A stretch of DNA of 64,000 nucleotides. Source: Bimastos eiseni (Eukaryota > Annelida > Clitellata > Crassiclitellata > Lumbricidae). Positions 21,772-44,550 of the stretch are shown in pieces. Each line of letters begins with the position of its first letter. The first letter of the stretch is position 1. A program made the position numbers and the translations under genes. The DNA is taken from assembly GCA_959347315.1 (NCBI GenBank), contig OY365815.1:13121158-13185157 (forward strand). The letters run 5' to 3'. The notes below the pieces were generated by a model. It saw only the letters and a list, made by a program, of their open reading frames with translations, was not told where the DNA came from and ran no database searches.

Positions 21772-24700
21772 CTATGACTTGGATGTCGTAGCCGTCTGTT
21801 GTTGGGCCATGATTTGAGCTCGAACCTTCATCTGCATAATTTCCACGACACCTTGACGACAAATTAAACACAGGCTGATTGTCAATACATGATTTACAAA
21901 GAATACATACTGGATGATCTCCACCCTCCAAATATCTCTCTCTCCTCCTTTTGTCTTTCTCTCCACCCTCCATTCTGCCTCTCTCTCTATGTTTGAATAT
22001 GTATATGAGAAATCTTGGTTCATTTTGTTGCAGATCATTTTGTCGCAGTTCATTTCGTCGCATTTTAAAAACGACACTAAACTTAACCCTGACTTAACCT
22101 TAACCTAAACGACCTTTAAGGCACATAACCTGACCGTAACCAACCCTCTGGATGCTTAACCTGACAAAAAGAATGCGACGAAAAGAATGCGATGAAACGA
22201 ACTGCAACGAAATGGATGACAAAATGATCTGCGATAAAATTGATTGTGACTGCAGTGCAGCCAAACTATCATCTTAGGATCTTTGAATACAATTCATCAG
22301 CACAATTCACAGGCAATATGACTGATGTATGTCCATGTATGTGTCAGTTCAAGTGTTTTGGGAGATGCTAGGCCCATGCCTGTACAAAGTAGGAGGGTGA
22401 ATCCAACAGCTCCAGCAGCCATATGATGTCATTAAAGACTGGAAACAACAACTAAACCACATCTAAGTACTTACTGTCTTTCATGAGGCATTTCTCCTGA
22501 AGGATCGGCTGGAGGGTTTCCATCTGCTTCGATAGGAAGTCCACTTTCCGCTGGTAATAATCCATTGCTGCTTTTAGCTTCTGTGTGGAAAGAACGACAA
22601 ACAGTCAGTGAATCCAATTAGAATCGAACAATCCCCTTCCCAATAGTAGACACGCGCAATCCAAAAGCACAGAATTACGACACACAATTAATCTGATTAT
22701 ATCAGGTCTTCAAATCTGAATAACCACCAAGTGCGTTCGAGTACACGTCACAAAATACATTCAACTGCATCATCATATTATAATATTATATCATCAACAT
22801 TGTCTCATCTGTCATTATTTTTCCAAATCAAGAAGAGCATCCTCTAAATGTAGCCATGAAATGCATCTGAGAGCATGAAATGTGAGCTTACTTTCTTAAC
22901 CTTGGCATATAAGGAGCAGGTGGCTAGACGGCCTTCTTCCCACGGCCTCAACTTACCACAAACAGCATATGGCCAGTGTACTCAATTTATTGCCACCATC
23001 AATAGAAGATTCAGATGAGCCGAAATATCAAAACAGCTTTGTCAGAGAATTAACCAAATCAAGCATACACATATTACAGCAAAAGATTTCAACTCTCACA
23101 TGTGCTGTTGCAGCACTACTTGCTCAGTGGTTAGTGAACATAGGTTTTGCCTGGAGGTACAACATAAAAGCTCCACAATTAGTAACATTTATTTATTAAT
23201 TATCCATTTCAATTTCTCCATCTGTACACAACTCTTCTCGTAATGTCAGGCTCAACGAGGAAGACTGGAAATACGGGAATTTCACCATACAGTAATTGAA
23301 TTCCTTAGTTTAGGATTTATGTGGAAAGTTACCATTTGAACGTAGTAGCCAGTACCAATATCCACCAACACGGTCTCAACATCTGCAAGCTGGCCAGCAA
23401 CATACATCTGAAGAAAGCTATTAAGAAAATATTAATAATACTGAAACAGCTACACTTTGAACACTTAACGATATAAATTTAACTACTGTGGTACGTTCGT
23501 GTCAATAAAGATCATGGCCATCTTATCCAGTAGGCACAGTGCCTACGAAGTTATCAGGGCCTACGAAACTTTTCAGGCATTTTTTAAATACAAAAATAAA
23601 AAAGAGGGATATTGACTAATTGAAAAAGTATAATCATTAAACCGTAATGAAGAAGAAATTGCACACTTATTAGAGTTTAAGTTGAAAGTGAACAACTTTT
23701 TACATATTTTGAGTTGTTAACTTAAAAGTTAGGCTGTGCTACTTGCTACTTGACCTATGTGTTTACATCATAAATGTTAACTTTGCAGCTCCTTGCTTTC
23801 CGCAGTTTCTGGTATTGAGAGTTTCGTTGTGTCAGACGAAATGAATGAAGTCACCGGAGAGAGAAAGACACATGTGTACAAATGGGAGAAAAGCTGTACG
23901 TATGTAATCAATGCGATAAACACTTCTTTTTGTTTTTCGAACAGTCGAACATGAAGCAACACTCAATAATTCACACTGGAGAAAAACATTATGTATGAAG
24001 TCAATGTAATAAAATGTTCTAGAACTCACAAAGTTCTACAATAATCGACCACAAGAAAATTCATTCTGCATAAAAACCATTCATGACTTGAAAAAAATAA
24101 TGTGAATGCAAGTGTCTAGGTTTAGAGCCTACATTTAATGTTTTGTGGAAAGCAGTAGTTGAGGTATATGAAAGAGTGCCTAGGGCCTACGACGACCTTA
24201 AAACGGCCCTGATAAAGATCATACTTTTAAAAAATTTACTGGTCGTGGTAACCATGTAAAAAAATCACAGAAGCAATTTTCTGGCAAATTTAACTAAATG
24301 CTTCAGCAGTCTCAAAGAAAAAAGCTCAGACTATAAACTCCTGAAAATCAGCATAACATGAGAGTTTAAGTTCCTGGTGGCACAAAACTTTACAAATTTT
24401 AAATTTCTCACAGTTGAATGTTAAACAAGTTCATTTCTCAACATATAAATCCCAAAATGCTGTTCTAATTTGCCATAGCTCATGGCCTGAATTACAGAAG
24501 CTTTTAACTGCAATTCAGCAGATTTGGAAGCTGTAATAGAGGCCACATTAATTCAAAAGTATTACAGATTAGGTTCAATTCAAATAATTTTGAGAGGATA
24601 CAGAGCTGGTCAGCGGAACAAGGATGTCTTTCTTCAGATTATCTGCAGTCATTTTAGTGAGGCTCTCCTTGCACTCGCTGAATTTTCCCTGGGCATGCTT

Positions 24701-25693
24701 CAGTGAGCTCAGTGAATTCTGAAGCATTTCAACATCCTACAAAACACAAAACATCAAACCTATAATACATGGAAATCTCAAGTAAGTGAGTGGATACTGT
24801 CACAAATTCTGCTTGAATAAAGCCTGGAATAAAAAAGAATAATATTGGTGAATAACCAGTGGCAAGTATGTTGTTGATATTGACATCCATCGCCAGGTCT
24901 GACTGCATAGTGATGCCCAAAATCTTTATCTCCATCACCTGTGCCTTGAGCTCCTTGTATGACTACTTGAAAAGGACATTTGACCATTTGAATCACTATT
25001 TGTAAATGATCAGTTTTCTTATCTTGGCACCCTGGAGACAAAAGTTATTCTTCACTAGTGGTTTCAAGGTGCGAGGCACGTACTAATAACTAAGAATATA
25101 TTCAGCTTACTAGACTTCGATGCTATGAGTGTTTTGGATGTAGATCAAAGGCTTCTACCATGAATGAATACTGGTGAGCCTTGTACAACCCTGGCATTTA
25201 TATAAGCAACTCAGTGTTCATTGGAAAATCTGGTTGTGTGTCCTCTATTAAGTAAGTATTCAATAAGGCCATGGACTGGAATGTCTATTCAACCAAACTT
25301 TTCAGTCAAAAAGGAGTGGCGGGCGGTGTCGAACGCCTCGGAGTAATCGCTTGATATGGTGACCACAAATCCGAGGTTTCGCAGCATTTTTGTTAACTAT
25401 GTTGCATATTATTGGAAACCTACGCAGCCAATTCTGCATGTTTGCCCAGATAAGGCAGGTTCGGGTGGATACCTTCAACGATAGTTTCATAAAACCTGTC
25501 CAAGCGTAACTATCTTTAAAACATAAAGGTGCCCAATCGCTGTTTTCATATTTAATTAATCATCTTCAATTAATCATATACAAGGATAGTACAGCGCAAT
25601 AATCATAAACCAAACCTGTTCTATCTGTTGCGACAGTTGATTTAATTGAGGAATACTCAATTCCGTTACTGGAATTTCTTTCGGGCCCGACAT
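21772..25693 (-). CDS. PFDN5: Prefoldin subunit 5, five coding exons
   Basis: PFDN5 is an alpha-type subunit of the hexameric prefoldin co-chaperone, which delivers unfolded actin and tubulin to the CCT chaperonin in the cytosol. Exons, in transcript order, are 25616-25693, 24602-24736, 23333-23407, 22475-22580 and 21772-21851. All introns are GT-AG and the frame is kept throughout, giving 157 residues against 154 in human. Recognisable blocks are ELSIPQLNQLSQQIEQ (N-terminal coiled coil), ILVPLTSS then MYVAGQL, VLVDIGTGYYV (beta hairpin) and a C-terminal coil RKVDFLSKQMETLQP to LQEKCLMKD. The start at 25693 matches the family N-terminus. The frame is also open upstream to an ATG at 25879, probably 5' UTR. 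Intron 3 hosts a hAT element and intron 1 a LINE fragment. It shares its upstream region head to head with the hnRNP gene. Confidence 0.95.
22017..22250. mobile_element. MITE with long inverted arms
   Basis: The left arm contains CAGATCATTTTGTCGCAGTT and the right arm CGAACTGCAACGAAATGG with CAAAATGATCTGCG, which are imperfect reverse complements. The centre has CTTAACCTTAACC-type repeats. It lies in PFDN5 intron 4. Confidence 0.7.
23513..24211. mobile_element. 699-bp hAT element carrying fossil zinc fingers
   Basis: The left end CATGGCCATCTTATCC and the right end (reverse complement CAGGGCCGTTTTAAGG) share a hAT terminal pattern, with GTAGGC and CTAGGCAC motifs just inside. Exact 8-bp duplications ATAAAGAT flank it (23505-23512, 24212-24219). 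Inside, on the plus strand at about 23850-24020, lies a decayed C2H2 zinc-finger array: GEKLYVCNQCDKHF, a later MKQHSIIHTGEK linker and SQCNKMF, with stops. It lies in PFDN5 intron 3. Confidence 0.82.
25255..25500 (-). pseudogene. LINE reverse-transcriptase fragment
   Basis: On the minus strand GFVVTISSDYSEAFDTARHS matches the RT motif A pattern (D-Y-S-x-A-F-D) of non-LTR retrotransposons. LTEKFG and, after a stop, IDIPVHG follow. Frames are broken on both sides. It resembles the LINE at 60855-62137. It lies in PFDN5 intron 1. Confidence 0.6.
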
Positions 25694-26655
25694 TTTCTTT
25701 TCGCACATGTAGCAAACAGTGACAATTGCTATCACTGAATACGCTAAATGTGCTACGAACCGTTTAAACGCATTGAAACTAGCGATTCCTAAAACAGCAA
25801 TCAAAATAATAACTCTGATCGTCTTATTGAGATTGATGTTTTTTGATCGCGAAGGTCGATTTAAAATGAAAGCTGGCATTTGTTAATTGCTCATTTGCTT
25901 GTAAATAAACTCTCCTCATTGAGATTTATAAGGTTACGTTATTTAGGTTAGGTGGTTCAATAATCAATAGGACCTACATCCGCAGATACCTTGAAACAAG
26001 CGTCGAATAGTTAAAAATTACCACACATATTAGATCAAGATCATTTCTCTTAAATGAATTTCTTAAACTTGTTTCCTAGTTAACGTTAATTACTCTCACA
26101 GACTGGATTACGATGAAGCCTACATGCAATAAATACACCCATATGGGACCACTTAAATCAAGTTAAATGCAGGCCCGCCGATAAAGAATTAAAGATGCGG
26201 TCCCTAAAGGCAAAGAAATTTCTAGACTCCATGACAGGCGAAACAGTCACGGACATCTTAGACGGAAATGAGAATATTCCAAAAACATGACAAGTAAAGT
26301 GATATCGAGGTGCCTGAAATTTAAATTATGGTAGGCCCAGCTTAAGTTTCAGCTTATTATATTTAAATACGCATACATCATAACTTTGTCTTACTGATAA
26401 GTTACTTAAGTTGATTGCGGTCCCGGGACTTTTAAAGTCGCCGGGCACCCTCTCGGTGAACTTGACTACATAGTTCATTTAGATCCCATAAAACTTGAGA
26501 CGAAATGAAAATGCTCATTATCGAAACACACAGATTTTTTGAATAAAAGTAAAAAGTAATGCCCTATATAAATGTGCTCTCTGTGACAATATTTTTTTGG
26601 TAGCTATAAGTTAAGAACAAAGGATGTCACGTGACTAACTTCGGCGTATGCAAAA
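25694..26655. promoter_or_regulatory. Shared upstream region of PFDN5 and hnRNP gene
   Basis: The two start codons lie 962 bp apart in divergent orientation, so this interval must contain both 5' UTRs and promoters or one bidirectional promoter. No TATA box is obvious. I see no transposon in it. Confidence 0.6.
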
Positions 26656-35958
<9,303 letters not shown>

Positions 35959-38765
35959 GTTCCAGTGATGTGCGTGGCTCTTCAATTCTGACTGCACAGG
36001 TAACTACATTTAACAGTTGCAATGTATGATATATTCTGCTTTAGCTATTGTTTCTTTGCATTTTGTGATGCCATATATTATCTGTTCGGACTGAAATAAC
36101 ATGCAACTTTGGGGAAATGGGAAGTTATGAATATGATGTGCAGTTATTCTGAGTATATGCCAGAAGGAGAAGTTTGGGAATTTAAACAAATCATAGGGGA
36201 TGATAGAAGATATCTATGTATTGATGCTTAGGTCTATATATTCACTGTCTCTGTAGTCTGGTATTCTGCATTTGTCAACGTACAGTAAATGGCTTGTGTA
36301 TTTAGTATTCATATGGTGATGTCATTTGTTTGGACATGCGTGTGGCCCACAATGAATTCAGGGTTAGGTCACAACATTACTTTTAGATTGCAAGTATTGC
36401 TTTAGAATGAAATATCCCTTGTTTGTGATGTGGCATCTTTAGCAATTGTCAAAATGAGATTCCTCTCTATGATATGGTTGGTGTGAAAATGATTTAGCAA
36501 ATGTCCAGATATGATATGGCCCTTAAAGGGTGTGTTGCTGGCTATTTTGGTTGACAACTGGCTTTCTGATTTTCTGGCTGAATCTGGCCTTTGAGTTCTA
36601 GCTGTGCGGTTAGTTTAGCTAGCTTCAGGAATAATAGGTATATAGTCCAACCAATGGTCATACATTTTAAGTAGTTAATTGTGACCAAAAAGGAGGATTA
36701 ATGTTTTAGTTTGTTGTAGACATACTACGTTCATCGGGCAAATGTTATAGTGATTCTCCTGGCATTAGTGATTCTTGCTAACTAGATTGTCCCCTGGCCT
36801 GTGATTCGCTGGGGTTGGAGTGTAATCTCTACTCACCGCAGTGCTAGTCTGGCATCACAGAGGATACTTGTTTTCCTTTGAAATGTGTAGTCTGAATGTA
36901 GTGATATATGTTTCTGGTGGTACAACTGAAAGAGTAAATCAGGAAATAAGTTATCAGGATTTAATGTTTGTAGTTGCTAGGCCAAGTGAGAAGAGAGGTG
37001 CTTAAATGAGTTGATGACTAGGAGAGGCTCCTCTGAAATACTAGAGACTTTGATTCATACTTTCAACTCCAAAAAACTTCATTCATTGAAATATGTATCA
37101 AAACATTGAAATTTGTTATGGGTTGTCCAATGTAAAAAGGCTCATTCGTTGCTTTTACCATCATTGTTTCCTTTTGCCGCTTAAGCATTTGTCTTCGTGT
37201 CCTTGATTATGACCACAATATTCTTATATCAATAATAGATTTTGAGGGAGCTTGACAATGACCTTAGTTGCTGTACAGTTTGGTCCTTTTCCATATTCGA
37301 CTTGTCATTGATTGATTAAGCATGTGATAGATGGCATAGGTTTTTATACCTGAGCAACATAAGAAAAGGGCATTGATATGCTGTATTGTCATGCTTAGCT
37401 TAGTTGTGATGGTGTCGGCGTTTGTATATACCAGTTACAATTTACGCTGTATTAGGCTATTCACGTATTGCTGTCTGGGGTAGCTATGAAATGATCTCAG
37501 TTTACTTCAGTAGAACATGGGATGCCTTGAGTGAGGGAATTGTTGTGTGATGTCATAATCTTTGTCTCGAGAAGCACCTCAAGAGAAAGGCTACGACATT
37601 ACACAAAAATCCAATTATTCTAATTTTGAGGTGGTTGCAAGCATTCCTTATAAATCGTACCAATGATAAACATGATTCCACTTTGTCATTATAAATTTAA
37701 TGGAATGAACCCTGGTCTAAATTTCAGTCAATAATGTGTCTGCAATGTGATCATGTTTATCGATAAATAAGGTGTTTATGAATATTCTTGGGCAATGGTT
37801 GTTGCAGTTAATTTTGGGCAACAAAACCTTTTTTCTGTTATATCTTGGAAAGCTATTGATTTGCTATATAAATGTACGTAATGCTAGATAAACTTGGGGT
37901 TGAAAACTAAAATATTGTTAGGTTCATTATCAAACAGTGCTGAATTAGGAATTGATGTACTTCATTGCAGCTGATGAGGTTTATATGGCATCTGTTGCTA
38001 CTTTTTTGACAGCAGTATGCAGGATTTGAATCCTAGTGCACCATTTGAATTGGTGATTGCTAATATGTGAATGCTGTATGATGAGAATGCCCGCATTCCT
38101 ATAATTGATGCCTGGTAACAACATACATTAATGTGGCTGAATTAGACAAAGATGTATTGGGAACTGATTAGACAATGCTTTTTGAATTCTAGCCATATTT
38201 ATGTAGGTTTTTATCAGATGTTAATTGTGAGAATGTAAGTTTTTGATTGCTGTAGGACTATTACCTTGTTTTGACATTGAACATTATGTTGGCTTAGTTT
38301 AAAGTGTCTTAGCTGTCTTGTTCACTTGTGTTATCCATACAGGTGGATATGATTCTAGGAAGAGACTAAACATTAGGCTACTACTACTACTACTACTTCT
38401 ACCCCAGCAGGCTAGGCTTGTAGGCCAGGTCATCGGATGCAGTTAGGACCCCTTCCAGTACAGAGTAGGCGAAACTTAGGACTAGCCTACATAGTTCTAA
38501 GGTGGTGCCTCGCTGTAGGAAGCTCTGGTAAGGATATCGTTACTTGTTCAGCCATGTTTCAACTGGAATCACATCTGTCGTCAACTGTAGTCAGAATTGA
38601 AGAGCACAATTTTACAGACCACAAACACTTCTCAAAGTTTTTTTAATTTTACTGACAGTTTTTGTTGTCTTGTACAAATGCGTTGAACATTTGCTGTTGA
38701 CTATTTGGGTGAGGTGTACACTCAAAAGACTTTACACAAGTTGTGGATTTTAGAATTTCGAATTA

Positions 38766-38771
38766 AATAAA
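38766..38771 (+). terminator. Possible proximal polyadenylation signal
   Basis: This AATAAA lies 2.8 kb after the hnRNP stop. It would serve an mRNA keeping the 3'-UTR intron. Confidence 0.3.
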
Positions 38772-39608
38772 AATGAGTGAATGGTGCTTTGGTTGGTGAA
38801 ATTAGCACTCTTGTTGTTCGTCATGTGTTGTTGAGTTTTGAAGCGTTGTTAGTTTTTTCTCTGAGGCTTCTGAGATTAGAAATTACTCCATAGTTGTGTA
38901 GTTTGACAAATACTTCCACCTTTCGAGCATTTACACATGGCTCCCTTTTTATCTGCACTCGGCAGATAAAGCGTAAAGATATCTGTGTATATCTTTTGTG
39001 TTGATGAGTTGGGAAATGACCTACAAAATTTGCTGCAAGGCGGCACATCACTTGGCAAAATATTAATCTCAGTCTGTCAATTGAATGAATTGTCAAAGAG
39101 TGTTTAGTGGCTACATTTTTTGTCAACCACTGCAGTTGAATACAAGGTATGTCGCTTGTCATTAAATTGAGAACAAAGAAAATTAAATGAAATTAAGGCC
39201 TGGTGTTGACTGAATACTTTTTTAGTAAGAGTGCATTGCTGTGGAACAGGTTGCCTGCCACTACCTGCTATAAATAGTATGGGCGAATTAACTAAATTCT
39301 AGTAGTGAGCATCATAAATCTTAAGTTAAGTTGCTCTTACTGTCTAGAATCAAGATGTCTGAGAAAATAGGCTAAGGCTGTGAATTAATTCTAGTATAGG
39401 TTGAGCTACTACGATGTAGAAGTTGAAAGATGTAAAAGTTCTGGAAAATCTTAGGGCTAGAAACCAGATGTTTTACAAAGGAAGTGTCCTGTAAATTCAT
39501 AGAATTAGAAAATAGCTTTGTTGTGGAAAGTTATGGATGGTGCAAAGTTAGTTAATAACTTGATAGATATATTTTTCTAACCCTATTTTAATTTTTTTTA
39601 TGTACAAA

Positions 39609-40010
39609 GTTGGGATCATCCACAAAGTACATTTGCAACGAGGGGTAGGGGAAAATGGACTGGGGAGGGTCTTGCAACCATGCTAAACTATCGCTAAAAT
39701 CATGTCTAATGGTAATTACGTAATAATTTAAGTTGTTTATTAGTAGCTTTAGGTTATACTTCACATTTGAGAGAATGATATACAATGCTTACATGCAAAT
39801 AAGCATCTGTAAAATATAAGTTTGTTACATAGCTTTTATTCAATCTCAATATTTGTCAATAACTATCTATTAGAAAACGATTCAGTAAAATAATTATCAG
39901 CAGTTGCATAGGTGGCTGACACGTGTGATGCGGACGTCCACAAACAGGGACGGGGTCAGTTGAATACGGACAAGGGGTAAAAAAAGTAGGGTTGTTTGCG
40001 GACATCCTTT
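39609..40010. mobile_element. Possible MITE
   Basis: The left end GGGATCATCCACAAAGTACA and the right end (reverse complement AGGATGTCCGCAAACAACCC) are weakly related. Interior GGGG-rich motifs lie near both ends. No clear target duplication was found. Confidence 0.35.
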
Positions 40011-40945
40011 CTGGTTATTTTTCATTAAGTTTGAATGTTGGATTTATGCTTGATTAAACTTATGACAACTCTTAGTTGCTGAATTGACATGCAGGGTATT
40101 TAGGCCTGGATTCTGCTGAAATAAGCTGGTAGACGAGTACCATTCTCGTTCAGAAGTATAGCAAGTGTTATTCTATACAACTGTTAGTAATGGCAATGCT
40201 AATGTGCACAGTGTTAGATAAAGCAGTGAAATTAGAACGGGGTGAAAGCTTACACCAAAAGAATGTTTGCAAAGAAATGTGTAAGTTCTGTAGCTTCGAT
40301 CATGAGGATCGTGGCCAATTAAATAGGATATCTGGTTATGTAAATGGACAATGGACATGATAGCTGCATACCAAGACATTAAAATTGCTCTGTCAATGGC
40401 TTTCTCTCTACTTGTAAATGTAGGACTGGGCTGAGAAATAGTTGCACAACAACAACAGGTGATAGATACATTGGTCATAGATAAAAACATACAAAGTCAA
40501 GGAAATGTGAAATCTTTAGAATGCTTATTTTATGGCTTGCAGCTTGAAAATGTCTGGTGTGGAGTCTCTAGTGTTAAGTGTAAACATTTAGAATACTACA
40601 TTTTATAGTGGTTTTATAGTCAGGTGGTGAATTTTGTATAATGTGGGGTTTGTTTGTGATGTAGTGATGACATAATTGAAACTAATGGATGTTAATTAAC
40701 TGGATGATGTGTACTGAATGATAATTACATGGATTCTGTACTGCATTTTGAAAGCACCAAGAGTAGTATTTCATTTGAAATATTGATAGTGTGCTTGTTA
40801 TGATGTTAGATGGTTAATTATGTTGATGACAGTTGTGGAAGTGATGTATTAAATATTTGGTAGCTATGTGCTTTCATGTTCTCTACTGCATAGACTTAGC
40901 TGTAGCATAATGCAGAAGAACATAATGTGCTTACAATTTCCCTAG

Positions 40946-41049
40946 TGACGTACTTCGACACGTGTCAGAGATGCCGTCTTGTCGAACTAGACCCCTTGGA
41001 CATGGCATCCTTGGAAGAGACGGCTACATGTGTGGTGTTGCTTTAGCAG
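40946..41049 (+). other. Candidate 3'-UTR cassette exon of the hnRNP gene
   Basis: A 104-nt GC-rich island lies in AT-rich sequence. It is preceded by acceptor tacaatttccctag and followed by donor gtttga after AGCAG. It contains partly complementary GCCGTCTT and AAGAGACGGC segments (40973 and 41020 areas). It is not usefully open in any frame, so it is suggested as a UTR exon. Confidence 0.35.
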
Positions 41050-41940
41050 GTTTGAACATTTCAATAGCTTGTATTTGGCAGTTTGACTGGTTATGCATCT
41101 TAGGCTAGCTCTCCTGACACATCTAGTCTGAATGTAGTGTAGTATGTTGCCCTACATTGAGTACTCTGTTCTGTAGTATTTCATTCTTTGAAGTAGTCGC
41201 ACACTGAATTATTGAGAAATTTCTCCTACTAATGGTGGTAGATTTATTTTGTCTATCTGCTAAGTGGGGATACTACTGCATCTAGAAGCATGTACAAAAT
41301 TATTTGCACCAATAACATTCATTAGAGACTAAAGGTGTGCTGAATGGTACTTGCTGGCAGTTGGAGGTTCTGTGGAGCAGTGATTGGTCTTACAACAGTT
41401 AATTTATGTGTTTAAACATACATGACCAGTCATTGTGGAATGAATGTAGAGACTATTCCAATATATAAAATTCTGACTTTGAATTAAGTTGAGCACATTT
41501 GTTGGAAGTTACAGAGAATGTGCCATTGTTCTAGTCTTTGACACAGTGTAGTGCAACTGCACAATTTTCTTTTACCACGCTTCCATTTTTAAAAGTTCCT
41601 ATAGTTGACTAACATTTGAATCAGTTAAACATAAGATTTCATTCTTTTGCATTGGTCTATTCTGGAAAAAGTATGGTGTAGAGCAGATCATTGTGAATTA
41701 AAGCAATAGATTTGATAGGCACACTATGTATATACTGTTTTTTGAGAGGCTGAGTTTTATAAGGATGCGTAACTATCCACATGCAATACAATTCATTCAT
41801 AATAATAATAATCTTCATTTAATTTCAAACTGTAACCGCAGTATGATTGCAGCAAGAACAGTATGAGCGAATGATAAGTTATTACAGGAGTCGAATTTAA
41901 CTAGCAATGACTATCAGGTTTATATTATTTATAATTTCAG

Positions 41941-43335
41941 GGATTTCTGATCTGCAAGACAGAACAAGGAGGCATGAAGTTTCTAAGTGACTTGAAGACA
42001 ACCTCTCAAGGATTTCCATCAGTCAACATATGTTGACAGAGTTCTGGTTGTCATCTTTGACATCTTTTCCTAATCTGATGTTTCGTCAATGGAATTTGAT
42101 TACCCTCGGTAAGCAGCGTATTCCTCAGTCCGTTGGAGCTGCTGAAGGTGCTGTTTGACTCTGGTTCAGTTATGAGCATCCGAGTTGTGAATCGAGTTGA
42201 TGGATAATCTATAAAATCTATAAGAACTGAGGACATCTGAGAAAATTCGAAGTATTCTCATGTTGAAGCAAAAACATCAAATTATCCAAACATTAGAATC
42301 CACAATTCTATCCTGTATCAGCTGATATTTATAACTTGATGAACTATAATGCAGTAGGAGATGATAAGAGGTGATGGTAGGCTACTAAGAGGTGATAGAG
42401 CATAGAATTCTTCTTCAAGAGATGTACAGCGAAGATTCATTACAAATTCATGAATAATAGGTGAATTTGGCACACCTAGTGTGTAGCAATGCAAATGAAA
42501 ATAATTACAATGCAATCTGAAAACCATATTTTATGGCATAATAATGCCATAATGCTAAAGAAGCTGAGACTATGGTATATGCTGGCAAAGCAACTCTTGT
42601 CAGCTTATTACTACAAGCAAGTTGAGACTGAACATTTCTGGCTGTTGTTGGATGAGAAGTGTGATATTTTGAAACTTAGTTTGTGTGGTTTTTATTGTAC
42701 TATGTGTAGTGTTCAGTAAAAGGCTTGAAAGTTTTATTTGTTAATTGTATCTCTGCAATTGGTCCATGGGGCACTGATCATCGAACTAGAGGGGTGCAAA
42801 GTACATGTAGGTTCTATTACGGATATCCAGTATGGAAACTACCAAAACTGGAGAATGTTTGACGTGAAGTAGCAAGGAGGTCGAGGCTATACTGGAATGT
42901 GTGATCGAATAACAAATCTTTTCCAGCCATTACTACTTGGTTCCATTTTGGTGAGACAAGTCAATAACTGATAAAAATGTGACCTCTCTTTTGGCCTCTT
43001 CCATGCGTTAGCACAATCATCTCCCTGCCCATAGATGGTATCACCATCTGGTATGTGGACATGCACATTGCTGTACTACCTTGGCCTAGCTTTGATACAA
43101 GGGTTTTGGTACAACGTCCTGTATTTTAAAAATGAATTGTTATTAGATGTATGGAAAATTTGTGTGGTCCACCCCCAGTCTTTGGCCTACTGTACTGTAT
43201 TACGGCATTACAATGTGCACTCAATCTATCTATAAATTTAAATGACCAGAAACACCTTTACACAGTGGCATTGCATTCCACTAGAATCCTGCTTATGTCT
43301 GCCTAGATCCGAGCTACAAAAACTCGAATAATAAA
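41941..43335 (+). other. Candidate terminal 3'-UTR exon of the hnRNP gene
   Basis: A good acceptor (attatttataatttcag) ends at 41940, and AATAAA lies at 43330-43335. The stretch between has no conserved coding frame. Splicing to it from 35999 is an inference. Confidence 0.3.
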
Positions 43336-44200
43336 GAAGGTGCCGTTATGTAGAAATATCGATGCTTGGTTGCTTACAAATGTTGTGGTGCATAACTTGT
43401 TTATATTTACTAAGACAGACCTTATCAATTAATGACGTCATCGAGCTATCTTGTCTCATTTGTTACGTTTGCAAAACAACGGTTTCGAACGTAGTGTCGC
43501 ATTAAAAAAAATTTCAAAGTTGCCGATAATCATGGCAATTTGCAACATTTTGGGAAATTCACGGCAAGCGGCGATAATCACGGAATTCACGTCTGCTCTG
43601 ACTTTCTACAGTAGGCCTACTGGCATTAACCATCATTACATCATTAATAAGAAACTAATCTTATCGGGGAATTTACCGTGGTTACGAGCAGCGTTGTTTG
43701 TTGTATGCCGAAATTAACCGCTACACATGAGACAATGGCTAAAAGTCATTTGCGGTGCGGGAAAACCCAACAAAAGCCTAAGACAGCTGAAGAAGGCTTA
43801 TAATACAGCTTATAGGCCTAGCTGCAACATAACCACCGACGTCTTAATCATTATGGGTTTTGCCAAGAGTCGTGCGCATTCTTATTAGAGTTGGGCTATG
43901 TGTGTAAATATGGGACTTCAATTAGATGTAGGCCAATTCGAAGAAATTTAAAGTTGACGCTTTGCAATTTGTAAGTATCTTATGACTAACCTATATAGCC
44001 TACGCATTCAAAGCTTAGACTGCAGAATATTTAGGGTATTTAGCTTATTTGGGCTTCTCGAATTTTCTGGATGTTGCGACATTAAAATAGGCGTGTCGTT
44101 TCACGATTAGGCACAGTAGGCCTAATATTGGGGTTCTCCGCATCACGACTAGTCTGACGAGAACAGAGGCGCGTTTACAGAAAGGATGAATCTTATATAT
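43336..44200. other. No gene seen
   Basis: This is AT-rich intergenic sequence. A donor-like CAATTT|gtaagt near 43970 could belong to an untranslated first exon of the LRAT gene, but nothing else supports that. Confidence 0.35.
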
Positions 44201-44471
44201 AATTCGGCCCAAAAACAAGCAAAAATTTTACTTCTGCGACCGAACCCATACAAAATTTAGCGCGTGAAGACCTCTGCGCATGCACTACCATTGGCGCATG
44301 TGCACTGTTAAAAACACCTAATTTGTAATCATGCGGCGTGAGGGTCGTTTAGGGTTAGATTAGGCATCGTGAGTTTCGTTTAAGTTCAGGGTTAGGGTTA
44401 GTGTCGTTTTTAGACACATAAATAACTGTCGGTCGCAGAAGTAATTTTTTGTGCGTTTTAGGCCGAATTTT
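44201..44471. mobile_element. 271-bp MITE with about 45-bp inverted ends
   Basis: AATTCGGCCCAAAAACAAGC with CTTCTGCGACCGAAC at the left pairs with GTCGGTCGCAGAAG and TTTTAGGCCGAATT at the right. A GGGTTAGGGTTAG motif lies inside. No coding sequence is present. Confidence 0.75.
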
Positions 44472-44550
44472 CGCCCGCTGCCGAAGCTCCTCGCTTACAG
44501 AAAACGGGGCCCTAGGCGACATTTTTTGGACCCTTCTGAATGTGTACACT

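Larger units (their letters stand above)
35959..43335 (+). other. Downstream/3'-UTR region of the hnRNP gene
   Basis: This region is rich in T and G on the plus strand and poor in repeats. A strong donor (CACAG|gtaact) lies 41 nt after the stop at 35999/36000. Candidate acceptors end at 40945 and 41940, and AATAAA signals are at 38766 and 43330. A long or spliced 3' UTR is therefore likely. Open frames here are short and unconvincing. One possible MITE lies at 39609-40010. Confidence 0.5.
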